Source: Leptofilum sp050292445
GTDB lineage: Bacteria > Chloroflexota > Anaerolineae > Promineifilales > Promineifilaceae
NCBI GenBank assembly: GCA_050292445.1
Contig: JBNKLQ010000104.1
Span: 1 to 19,017 of the forward strand
DNA length: 19,017 nt
Direction: 5' to 3'
Shown: piece by piece, positions 8,028 to 15,517 of the stretch
Layout: every line of letters begins with the position of its first letter
Position numbering within the stretch: the stretch's first letter is position 1
Position numbers and translations under genes: made by a program
The notes under the pieces: model-generated
Database searches by the model: none
What the model was told of the DNA's origin: nothing
What the model saw: only the letters and a program-made list of their open reading frames with translations

Positions 8028-10568
8028 ATGAGTGACCAGGTTACCTTGACGATTGATGGCGTTGAACTGAGCGTGCCCCAGGGAACGTTGGTGGTTGACG
8101 CCGCCAAAATGATTGAAAACCCGATTCCAGTCTTTTGCTACCATCCCAAAATGGCACCCGTGGGTATGTGCCGGATGTGCCTGGTGGAGATTGGATTGCC
8201 GGTGCGTGATCGCGCGACCGGTGAATTGGTTCTGAATGAAGACGGAACACCTCAGGTGAACTTTCGCGGCTTGCAGACTGCCTGCACCGTTGCCGTGAGC
8301 GAGGGTATGGTGGTGCGTACGACCACCGAACCAGTAACCAAAGCGCGTGAGGATGTCATTGAGTTTTTGCTCACCAGTCACCCGCTGGACTGCCCCATTT
8401 GTGACAAAGGGGGCGAATGTCCGCTGCAAAATCTGACAATGGCTCACGGCAAGGGCACCAGCCGCATGGACTACAGCCTGAAACTGAAACTAGACAAGCA
8501 TGTGCCGCTGGGTGATCTGATTTTTCTGGATCGTGAGCGGTGTATTCAATGTGCTCGCTGCGTGCGCTTTCAGGACGAAATTGTCGATGATCCCGTGATT
8601 GGGTTCCACAATCGAGGACGCAGTCTGGAAATTGTGACAATGTCTGATCCCGGTTTTGATTCTTACTGGAGTGGGAACACGACCGATATTTGCCCGGTAG
8701 GGGCATTGACCACGGCCGATTTCCGCTTTGGGGCGCGACCTTGGGAATTGAATCCGGTAGCAACTTTGTCACCGCACAGCCCGTCTGGGGCAAACATGAC
8801 CTTTAGCACCCGCCGTGAAGCAAAAAGCGGGGGACGTTCCGTAATTAAGCGGATCATGCCCCGGCAAAACGAGCAGGTGAATGAAATCTGGATTTCGGAT
8901 AGAGATCGGTTTGTCCATCATTTTGCTGATGCGCCGGATCGGTTGAAAAAGCCGCTGCTGCGCAAGAATGGCGAACTAGTTGAGGTTGAGTGGAATGAAG
9001 CGTTGGATGCTGTAGCCGGAAAGTTGCAGCAGAATAAAACGGCCGTTGCCGGTATCAGTGGTGATCGTGTTAGTAATGAGGATATGTTCCTCTTCCAAAA
9101 ACTGATTCGTAACGGGCTGGGCAGCAATCATATTGATCTGGCCAATCGCCGGTTGGCTGGTGGTGATGTCGTGGCTAAAGTGGGCATCAGCCAAGGCAGT
9201 AGCCTGGGCAAGTTGGGGCAGGGCGACGCCATCGTGGTCGTGGCCAGCGACTTGCATGAAGAGGTGCCAGTCTGGTGGCTGCGCGTAAAACAAGCGGCTC
9301 AGCGCGGTGCTTCATTGGTCATTTTGAACCTGCGGCCCACTCGCCTGGATGAGTGTTCTCGCCACGTGATTCATTATCGGCCAGGGGAAGCCGTGGCGAC
9401 TGTTCACCAACTGGTGAACGATGCCAAAGTGGCTGCCGCCGATGCGGACAATAGCCCCCTAAAGGCTGCCGCCGATGTGATTATGCAGGCCAACAACGTG
9501 GTTGCCTTTTACGGTGCGGAAGGACTCACCTATGAGGAAACCGATGCCGTGGCCAAGCTACTGGCCAACCTTTTGCTGATTAAAAATGAAGAAGCGCGGG
9601 CCGGACGGCCGAATAGTGGCTTGATTCCGGTATGGCCGCACAACAACACGCAGGGTGCTTGGGATATGGGCATCCATCCCGCGCTGGAACCGGGTTACAA
9701 GGCCGCTGCCACCCCCGGCAAGAATGCTGGCGACATTTACGACGCAGCGCAAAATGGCGAGCTAAAAGCGTTGTTTGTTTTGGCGGCTGACCCCATTGGT
9801 GATGGGCTGATGGCTGACCGGGGCAAGCTGGACTTTTTAGTTGTGCAAGAGCTGTTTTTGACGGAAACGGCCGTACAAGCCGATGTTGTGTTGCCCGCCC
9901 AAAGCTGGGCTGAGCGTGAAGGTACCTTCACCAGCGGCGAGCGGCGTGTTCAGCGCTACTACCCCGCCATCCAACCCATTGGCGAAGCGCGCCCCGACTG
10001 GCAAATTTTGGCCCAGATTGGTGAGCGCGTGGGTCTGGAAAAACCAGCTTTTGCGGCCAGCCTCGTTTTCCGCGACCTGGCCAAAGCAGTGCCGCAGTAC
10101 AAAGAGATGGATTATCGTACGCTGGCTAGAGTGGAGAAGCAGTGGCCCGATGTCGGTGGTGACGATCTGTATTATGGCGGCAATGCGTATGAAAATCGGG
10201 TTGGTCTGGGCATGCAGTGGGCGGCTGAGGCTGAATCTGGTTCTGTGGATCATTTTGAAGTTAATAACGTGAACGGTAACGTGCCAGCCGGGATGTCTGT
10301 TGTCCGAACGGCCGCTTTATACACCCCTGGAACGCTCATTAATCATACGGAATTATTGGCCCCACGCATGGCGCAGCCGACTTTGACCATGAACAAAGAC
10401 GATGCGGCCGTACGTCAGTTGTCCGATGTTGAAACCGTCACCATTGCGGTGAATGGGAAGAGTACGAAAGTTAAATTGCAGGTAAACGGCCGTGCGCCAG
10501 AGGGTGTCGCTTTGTTGAGCGGTGTACCATACCAGGCTGGACTTGCCGAGCTTAAAATAACTGAGTAA
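8028..10568 (+). CDS. nuoG: NADH-quinone oxidoreductase subunit G (NuoG, 75-kDa), N7 site degenerate
   Basis: NuoG extends the iron-sulfur wire from NuoF to NuoI. In the 846-residue product the [2Fe-2S] cluster N1b ligands are C37, C48, C51 and C86. Cluster N5 uses H118, C122, C125 and C131, and cluster N4 uses C172, C175, C178 and C222. The rest is the molybdopterin-oxidoreductase-like domain, which has no molybdenum function in complex I. At the place where some bacteria bind an extra [4Fe-4S] cluster N7 (pattern CxxCxxxC plus a later Cys), this protein has S248, S251, A255 and S290, so N7 cannot form in the usual way. A strong Shine-Dalgarno (GGAAGAGGAAA) precedes the start. The upstream gap to nuoF is 41 bp. 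Confidence 0.96.
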   Translation: MSDQVTLTIDGVELSVPQGTLVVDAAKMIENPIPVFCYHPKMAPVGMCRMCLVEIGLPVRDRATGELVLNEDGTPQVNFRGLQTACTVAVSEGMVVRTTTEPVTKAREDVIEFLLTSHPLDCPICDKGGECPLQNLTMAHGKGTSRMDYSLKLKLDKHVPLGDLIFLDRERCIQCARCVRFQDEIVDDPVIGFHNRGRSLEIVTMSDPGFDSYWSGNTTDICPVGALTTADFRFGARPWELNPVATLSPHSPSGANMTFSTRREAKSGGRSVIKRIMPRQNEQVNEIWISDRDRFVHHFADAPDRLKKPLLRKNGELVEVEWNEALDAVAGKLQQNKTAVAGISGDRVSNEDMFLFQKLIRNGLGSNHIDLANRRLAGGDVVAKVGISQGSSLGKLGQGDAIVVVASDLHEEVPVWWLRVKQAAQRGASLVILNLRPTRLDECSRHVIHYRPGEAVATVHQLVNDAKVAAADADNSPLKAAADVIMQANNVVAFYGAEGLTYEETDAVAKLLANLLLIKNEEARAGRPNSGLIPVWPHNNTQGAWDMGIHPALEPGYKAAATPGKNAGDIYDAAQNGELKALFVLAADPIGDGLMADRGKLDFLVVQELFLTETAVQADVVLPAQSWAEREGTFTSGERRVQRYYPAIQPIGEARPDWQILAQIGERVGLEKPAFAASLVFRDLAKAVPQYKEMDYRTLARVEKQWPDVGGDDLYYGGNAYENRVGLGMQWAAEAESGSVDHFEVNNVNGNVPAGMSVVRTAALYTPGTLINHTELLAPRMAQPTLTMNKDDAAVRQLSDVETVTIAVNGKSTKVKLQVNGRAPEGVALLSGVPYQAGLAELKITE

Positions 10569-10576
10569 GTATGTAA

Positions 10577-10601
10577 CATGGGGGCTTTGACGGCCCTCAT
10601 G
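10577..10601 (+). other. Hairpin in the nuoG-nuoH gap
   Basis: A 9-bp stem (10577-10585 with 10593-10601, one G-U pair) closes a 7-nt loop inside the 66-bp nuoG-nuoH spacer. No T-tract follows, so it is not a standard terminator. Position between the peripheral-arm and membrane-arm genes would suit an mRNA-processing or stability element, but that is inference. Confidence 0.4.
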
Positions 10602-10634
10602 ACATCATGGCTTAATGACTAGAAGAGGAAAAGT

Positions 10635-11735
10635 ATGACACCAGGACAGATAGCGCTGCGCGCTTTGATTGTGGGGTTTATCATCTCACTTGCCGTCATT
10701 ACTGGCTTTGCCTATACCACCTTGCTGGAGCGCAAACTGCTGGCGCGCCTTCAAGCGCGGATTGGACCAAACCGGGCTGGCTACATTCCGCTGCCGCGAC
10801 GCGGTGGTGGTCCAGAGCGCAAATTGCTGGCCGGCATCATGCAGCCAGCGGCTGATGCCGTCAAGTTGTTCTTCAAAGAAGATATGACGCCGGGTAAGGT
10901 GGACCGCATTACCTATATGCTGGCTCCGATGCTTACCGTGATGCCTGCGATTATTTTGTTGGCGGTCATTCCTTGGGCAGGTGAAATCAATATTTTTGGC
11001 GCGGAATTTACGCCTTATTTTGCCATTGCGCCCGGTTTGAATGTGGCGGTTTTGTTCTTGCTGGCGATTACCTCTATTAGTGTTTACGGGGTAGTATTGG
11101 CCGGTTGGTCTTCTAACAGTAAATACGCCATATTAGGTGGCATTCGTGCTTCGGCGCAGATGATTAGCTACGAATTGGCGCTGGGTTTGACGGTGCTCAT
11201 TCCCATTATGATGGCCGATTCGATGAACCTCGGCGACATTGTGGCGGCTCAAGCCAATGGTTGGTTTGGTTTCCGGTATCCACCAGCAGCTATCATCTTT
11301 TTCATAGGCATGATGGCGGAGTTGCAGCGTGCGCCGTTTGACTTGCTCGAAGCCGAGCAGGAATTGTCAGCTGGGTTCAACGTTGAGTACAGCGGGATGC
11401 GCTTTGGCATGTTCTTCATGGCCGAGTATATGAAGATGATTATCTTTAGCGCAATTATTGTGGTGCTGTTCTTTGGCGGTTATCGTGGCCCATTTGTGGA
11501 TCAATTACCTGGTTTGGGCTTCTTGTACATGATTTTGAAGATTGTCTTCTTCCTCTTTATGATGATTTGGATACGTGCGTCATTCCCGCGTTTCCGTTAC
11601 GATCAGTTGATGGGGCTGGGCTGGAAGCGGCTGCTGCCCATTTCGGTGTTTAACTTCATTATCATAGCTTTTTTCATTGTGTTGTATGAAGAAGGTATTT
11701 TGGATCCGCTGTTGCGGCTTTTTGGTTTAGGCTAG
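10635..11735 (+). CDS. nuoH: NADH-quinone oxidoreductase subunit H (NuoH)
   Basis: NuoH is the membrane subunit that docks the peripheral arm and shapes the entrance of the quinone chamber. The 366-residue product is very hydrophobic with about eight membrane helices. Family motifs are ERKLLARLQARIGPNRAG (residues 32-49), QPAADAVKLFFKED (70-83) and the acidic loop RAPFDLLEAEQELSAGFNVE. Between GPNRAG and QPAADA there are about 20 residues, including a basic/Gly stretch RRGGGPERK, where most homologues I recall have about six. AGAAGAGGAAAAG lies directly before the ATG. Confidence 0.96.
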   Translation: MTPGQIALRALIVGFIISLAVITGFAYTTLLERKLLARLQARIGPNRAGYIPLPRRGGGPERKLLAGIMQPAADAVKLFFKEDMTPGKVDRITYMLAPMLTVMPAIILLAVIPWAGEINIFGAEFTPYFAIAPGLNVAVLFLLAITSISVYGVVLAGWSSNSKYAILGGIRASAQMISYELALGLTVLIPIMMADSMNLGDIVAAQANGWFGFRYPPAAIIFFIGMMAELQRAPFDLLEAEQELSAGFNVEYSGMRFGMFFMAEYMKMIIFSAIIVVLFFGGYRGPFVDQLPGLGFLYMILKIVFFLFMMIWIRASFPRFRYDQLMGLGWKRLLPISVFNFIIIAFFIVLYEEGILDPLLRLFGLG

Positions 11736-11748
11736 TTCGGAGAATTAT

Positions 11749-12249
11749 ATGATTGGTGCACTCTTAAAAGGGATGGCGACGACGCTGAAGCATTTGTTTC
11801 AAGACCCGGTGACAGTTGATTATCCAAATGTAAAACGGCCGGTACGCACCCGCTTTAAGGGTCGGCATGAACTTAAGCGGTACGACAATGGGCTGGAGCG
11901 CTGTATTGGGTGTTCGCTGTGTGCCGCTGCTTGCCCGGCGGACGCGATTTTTGTAGAAGCGTCGGAAAATACGGATGAGGAACGGTATTCTCCCGGCGAA
12001 CGGTATGCCAGCACGTATGAAATCAATATGCTGCGCTGTATTTTTTGCGGCTATTGTGAGGATGCTTGCCCGACGCAGGCGATTGTGTTGGAAAACAAAT
12101 ACGAACTGAGCTTTTATGACCGGGCGAGTGCGTTGTATACCAAGGATATGTTGATTGTGGATGTGCCGGTAAACGGCCGTTCGACACCACAAACCGTGGA
12201 GCCTGGCAAATATACGAAATCCATCCCGGAAATGGAAAATCCGCGTTAG
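11749..12249 (+). CDS. nuoI: NADH-quinone oxidoreductase subunit I (NuoI, 23-kDa ferredoxin-like)
   Basis: NuoI carries clusters N6a and N6b, the last links before N2. The 166-residue product has two complete 8Fe ferredoxin motifs: C52, C55, C58, C62 (CIGCSLCAAACP) and C97, C100, C103, C107 (CIFCGYCEDACP). The segment between the two motifs is acidic and includes the family-typical SPGERYASTYEINMLRC. The N-terminal amphipathic helix expected at the membrane surface is present in the first 20 residues. It starts 13 bp after nuoH with GGAG at a suitable spacing. Confidence 0.97.
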   Translation: MIGALLKGMATTLKHLFQDPVTVDYPNVKRPVRTRFKGRHELKRYDNGLERCIGCSLCAAACPADAIFVEASENTDEERYSPGERYASTYEINMLRCIFCGYCEDACPTQAIVLENKYELSFYDRASALYTKDMLIVDVPVNGRSTPQTVEPGKYTKSIPEMENPR

Positions 12250-12270
12250 GCAGAAGGAAAGGCGACTGGA

Positions 12271-12798
12271 ATGGGAAGTGGACCTGTAGTTTATATATTT
12301 ATTTTGATGGCTTTGGTGTCGGTGACATCAGCCATTATGATGCTGCGCAGCCATAATGCCATCCATAGTGCCCTTTGGCTAGTGCTAAATTTTACGGCTA
12401 TTGCCGTGCTTTATGTGGTCTTAAACGCGCCGTTTATTGCTATGGTGCAGATTACGGTCTATGCCGGGGCGATCATGGTGCTGTTTTTGTTTGTGATCAT
12501 GCTTCTTGGTGCGGAACAATTGCAGGGCCTTACCGGGGGGCGTGGCAGCGAACGATACCATCAGGCGGTTGCCTTTGTTTTGGTATTGCTCCTGTTGGTA
12601 GGCTTTGGCATTTTACTAACGCAAGGTGGCGTTGGGAGTGGGGGAGAAACGGCCGTAATCGATGCCAGTCCCGCCGCTTTGGGGCTACGCCTGTTTGAAG
12701 GCTACGTGCTGCCGTTTGAAGTGACTGGTGTGCTGCTGCTGGCAGCAATCATCGGTGTGGCCGTTTTTAGCCGCAGTAAAAAGAAGAAAGAGGCATAG
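12271..12798 (+). CDS. nuoJ: NADH-quinone oxidoreductase subunit J (NuoJ)
   Basis: NuoJ is a membrane-arm subunit whose third helix changes shape during turnover. The 175-residue product has about five hydrophobic segments. The best-conserved part is residues 58-80, reading AMVQITVYAGAIMVLFLFVIML. The C-terminus is a basic KKKK-type cytoplasmic tail. The start lies 21 bp after nuoI with AGGAAAGG upstream, and the stop is only 4 bp before the nuoK start. Confidence 0.95.
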   Translation: MGSGPVVYIFILMALVSVTSAIMMLRSHNAIHSALWLVLNFTAIAVLYVVLNAPFIAMVQITVYAGAIMVLFLFVIMLLGAEQLQGLTGGRGSERYHQAVAFVLVLLLLVGFGILLTQGGVGSGGETAVIDASPAALGLRLFEGYVLPFEVTGVLLLAAIIGVAVFSRSKKKKEA

Positions 12799-12802
12799 AC
12801 TT

Positions 12803-13108
12803 ATGGAACTCACCATTAATTGGTACATTGCCTTAAGTGCCATTCTGTTCTCGTTAGGTGCGCTGGGCGTTCTGACACGTCGTAACGCCATCATTGTGTT
12901 TATGTCAATTGAAATGATGCTGAATGCAGCCAATCTAGCGTTTGTGGCCTTTGCTCGTCATCTGGGCGATTTGGATGGGCAAGTGTTGGTTTTCTTTGTG
13001 ATTACCGTGGCGGCAGCTGAAGTTGCGGTCGGTTTGGCACTTATCGTGACCATCTTCCGCAGCAAGAAAAGCATCAACATTGATGAAATCAACCTGATGA
13101 AAGGCTGA
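12803..13108 (+). CDS. nuoK: NADH-quinone oxidoreductase subunit K (NuoK)
   Basis: NuoK is the small MrpC-like proton-channel subunit. At 101 residues with three membrane helices it has the standard family length. The two buried glutamates needed for proton transfer are E37 (MSIEMMLNAANL) and E73 (AAAEVAVGLALIV). I chose the ATG at 12803, which gives the usual N-terminus. The frame is open further upstream to 12728, but that would add 25 residues rich in Cys and Arg that overlap nuoJ. AAAGAGG lies about 10 nt before the start. Confidence 0.96.
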   Translation: MELTINWYIALSAILFSLGALGVLTRRNAIIVFMSIEMMLNAANLAFVAFARHLGDLDGQVLVFFVITVAAAEVAVGLALIVTIFRSKKSINIDEINLMKG

Positions 13109-13112
13109 TTCT

Positions 13113-13126
13113 GGAAGAGGAGGAAA
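13113..13126 (+). promoter_or_regulatory. Very strong Shine-Dalgarno-like sequence stranded 80 nt before nuoL
   Basis: GGAAGAGGAGGAAA is the best ribosome-binding-site match in the operon, directly after the nuoK stop. No ATG or GTG start in a long frame lies 5-12 nt downstream. The nuoL ATG is 80 nt away at 13207, beyond a repeat block. The arrangement suggests that this site once served nuoL directly. Confidence 0.5.
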
Positions 13127-13206
13127 TTGCTCAATTACCCAGTTGCCCAATTACCATTTCAAGAAAGTAATTGCGTAATAAAGTAATTTAGTAATTAAAG
13201 TAATTT
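13127..13206. repeat. AT-rich repeat block between nuoK and nuoL
   Basis: The left part has two near-identical 13-mers, TTGCTCAATTACC (13127-13139) and TTGCCCAATTACC (13143-13155). The right part has GTAAT at 13167, 13175, 13183, 13191 and 13200, an 8-bp period (last step 9) reaching the nuoL ATG. The left CAATTAC (13148-13154) is the exact inverse of the right GTAATTG (13167-13173), so the block can form a hairpin. It looks like a degenerate miniature repeat inserted into the leader, with no coding capacity. Confidence 0.7.
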
Positions 13207-15420
13207 ATGGGCATTTTTGGTTTAGCTCCCTTAATCCTGTTTTTGCCACTCATTGGCGTCTTATTCAATGGTCTGGTAGGGCGGCGCTTTGTGGAACACA
13301 ATCGGCAGACCGGTGAAAAATGGTCTGGCTGGTTTGCTAGCATCATGGCGCTCAGTTCCCTGGCAATTGCCATTGCGATGCTCGTGGGCTTGCAAGCCAA
13401 TGAATTCCATGCCGAAACTGTTGTGTTGTTCGACTGGATCCATGCTGGCGATTTCTACGTCCCGTGGGCGATGCAGGTTGATACCCTTTCTGTGACCATG
13501 ATGCTGGTTGTGACTGGTGTTGGTTCACTGATTCACATCTATGCCATCGGCTATATGCATGGCGACCCCAACTTCTCCCGCTTCTTCACCTACATGAACC
13601 TTTTCTTGTTCTTTATGCTCATCCTGGTGACGGGCAACAATTACCTGATGCTGTTTGTTGGCTGGGAAGGTGTGGGGTTGTGCTCCTTCTTGCTAATTGG
13701 CTTCTGGTTTGATCGGGTGAATGAGAAGGGCGAGCCCATGAATGCCAACGCGGCCCGCAAGGCATTTGTGGCCAACCGCGTTGGTGATCTGGCCATGATC
13801 CTGGCGATGACGCTTACTTTCTGGACCTTCAAAACATTAGAGTTCCAGCCCGTTTTTGACAGTGCGGTGGAGATGTTTGAGAGTGGCCACATGGTTGAGT
13901 TTGGCCTGTTTCAGGCATCACTTGGTGGTGTACTGACAGCAATCACGGCGTTGTTCTTAATGGGTGCGGCTGGCAAATCGGCGCAGATTCCGCTGTACGT
14001 CTGGCTGCCAGACGCCATGGCTGGCCCTACACCCGTTTCTGCGCTCATCCACGCGGCCACGATGGTGACCTCGGGTATTTATTTGATTGCTCGCAGCAAC
14101 GTGCTGTTTGAATTGGTGCGGGAAAGCGGTGCGCTCATTCCTGGCATTGGTATCTCTTCACCTGATTTGGTGGCTTACACAGGGGCCGCAACGGCACTGG
14201 TTGCCGGTCTCATTGCCTTCACCCAGAACGACATCAAGAAAGTGCTGGCCTATTCCACGGTGAGCCAACTTGGTTTTATGGTTGCGGCCGTGGGTATGGG
14301 TGCCTACGTGGCGGGGATGTTCCATCTGGTCACTCATGCCTTCTTCAAGGCGCTGTTGTTCCTGGGTTCCGGCTCCGTCATTCACGGCATGGAGCATGGC
14401 CACCACCACATTTCGCACGGTCATCACGACGAGCATGACAGCTTTGACCCACAAGATATGCGCACGATGGGCGGGATGCGGCACAAGATGCCGTGGACGT
14501 TCCGCACTTACATGGTGGGTGCACTGGCACTATCTGGTATTTTCCCATTGGCCGGTTTCTGGTCTAAAGATGAAATTTTGGCACACGGCAATGAGCATAA
14601 TGTGATTGTTTATTACGTTTTGACGATTGCGGCCGTTTGCACGGCGTTCTACATGGGGCGGCAGCTCAAGATGGTGTTCTTTGGCGAATCGCGGCACGAA
14701 GCCGCCGACCACGCACACGAAAGCCCGCCGACGATGACAGTGCCGCTGGTAATCCTGGCCATTCTGGCCACATTGGGTGGTCTGCTCAACTTGCCGTTCC
14801 TCAGCGAAGGCATTGCTGAAGCCAATCATCATCACGCGGGCGGCATCTGGCTGGCGTTGGAAGGGTGGCTGGAACATTCAATTCAGGCGTTCCATTTGTC
14901 GGAAGAAGGGATTATTCATCTGCCGCACACGCCGGTTGTTTTATCGCCACTGGTGGCTGGGATTTCCACGGTGCTGGCGGTGGGTGCCTTGGCGCTGGCC
15001 TTTTTTGTGGTGTATGGCAAACGGCCGTCTTCTGCCACAGATCCCGATCCCTTACAAAAAACACCCATCTGGTGGATGGCTGTGCTGCCATTTGACACCT
15101 TGTACATGAAAGGCATCATTCCCCTGTTCAACCGGCTAGCCGACTTTTTATGCTACACTATTGACTGGGATTTATGGCACAACTTCTTCCACGAGCGCGT
15201 CGTTCGCGATATCTTTGTGGGCTTCGCTAATTTCGCCTCTGATGTGCTGGACAGACAGGGGATTGATGGCCTGGTAAATGGGGCTGGGCAGATGACGCGC
15301 TGGTTATCTGGCGGCTTGCGCCTATCGCAAAACGGGTACGCCCGCACATATGCACTGAGCATCTTGCTAGGCACGGTAGCACTGCTGGCTTACTTTTTAT
15401 GGCCGGTAATTTCTGGCTAA
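13207..15420 (+). CDS. nuoL: NADH-quinone oxidoreductase subunit L (NuoL), with His-rich loop
   Basis: NuoL is the distal antiporter-like proton-pumping subunit with the long lateral helix. The 737-residue product is longer than the E. coli type (about 613). Pump residues are in place: E154 in GWEGVGLCSF and K257 in AAGKSAQIPLYVWLPDAM. The signature AGPTPVSALIHAATMVTSGIY follows. Residues 393-411 contain nine histidines, and more lie near 499-507 and 540-542. The extra length lies mainly in the C-terminal third. The ATG at 13207 is the first in frame after a stop at 13201-13203. It has no Shine-Dalgarno nearby because the repeat block intervenes. Confidence 0.96.
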   Translation: MGIFGLAPLILFLPLIGVLFNGLVGRRFVEHNRQTGEKWSGWFASIMALSSLAIAIAMLVGLQANEFHAETVVLFDWIHAGDFYVPWAMQVDTLSVTMMLVVTGVGSLIHIYAIGYMHGDPNFSRFFTYMNLFLFFMLILVTGNNYLMLFVGWEGVGLCSFLLIGFWFDRVNEKGEPMNANAARKAFVANRVGDLAMILAMTLTFWTFKTLEFQPVFDSAVEMFESGHMVEFGLFQASLGGVLTAITALFLMGAAGKSAQIPLYVWLPDAMAGPTPVSALIHAATMVTSGIYLIARSNVLFELVRESGALIPGIGISSPDLVAYTGAATALVAGLIAFTQNDIKKVLAYSTVSQLGFMVAAVGMGAYVAGMFHLVTHAFFKALLFLGSGSVIHGMEHGHHHISHGHHDEHDSFDPQDMRTMGGMRHKMPWTFRTYMVGALALSGIFPLAGFWSKDEILAHGNEHNVIVYYVLTIAAVCTAFYMGRQLKMVFFGESRHEAADHAHESPPTMTVPLVILAILATLGGLLNLPFLSEGIAEANHHHAGGIWLALEGWLEHSIQAFHLSEEGIIHLPHTPVVLSPLVAGISTVLAVGALALAFFVVYGKRPSSATDPDPLQKTPIWWMAVLPFDTLYMKGIIPLFNRLADFLCYTIDWDLWHNFFHERVVRDIFVGFANFASDVLDRQGIDGLVNGAGQMTRWLSGGLRLSQNGYARTYALSILLGTVALLAYFLWPVISG

Positions 15421-15438
15421 TCGAGACATTCATAAACA

Positions 15439-15497
15439 TGCGAGGAGTGGGCATCAGAGGATGTCCAACGCCCGTATCTAAGGATACGGACTCCGCA
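15439..15497 (+). ncRNA. Candidate three-way-junction RNA element in the nuoL-nuoM gap
   Basis: The 97-bp gap can fold into a compact junction. The closing helix pairs 15444-15448 with 15490-15494 and, past a 2-nt bulge, 15439-15441 with 15495-15497. Hairpin 1 has a 7-bp stem (15449-15455 with 15460-15466, one G-U) and loop AGAG. Hairpin 2 has a perfect 7-bp stem (15472-15478 with 15483-15489) and loop TAAG. Hairpin 1 and the closing helix abut with no linker, as do hairpin 2 and the closing helix; five bases join the hairpins. The nuoM Shine-Dalgarno (15509-15512) begins 12 nt later. I do not recognise it as a known riboswitch. It could be a cis-regulatory leader, a processing site or a mobile palindromic element. 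Confidence 0.5.
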
Positions 15498-15517
15498 GAT
15501 TTGGTTTTGGAGAAAGA

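Noticed and set aside
12728..12802. Extended nuoK from 12728
   Set aside because: It would overlap nuoJ by 71 bp and add a Cys/Arg-rich stretch unlike NuoK; the ATG at 12803 gives the standard 101 residues.
13127..13206. CRISPR array
   Set aside because: Units are 5-13 bp with no spacers of constant length and no cas genes nearby.
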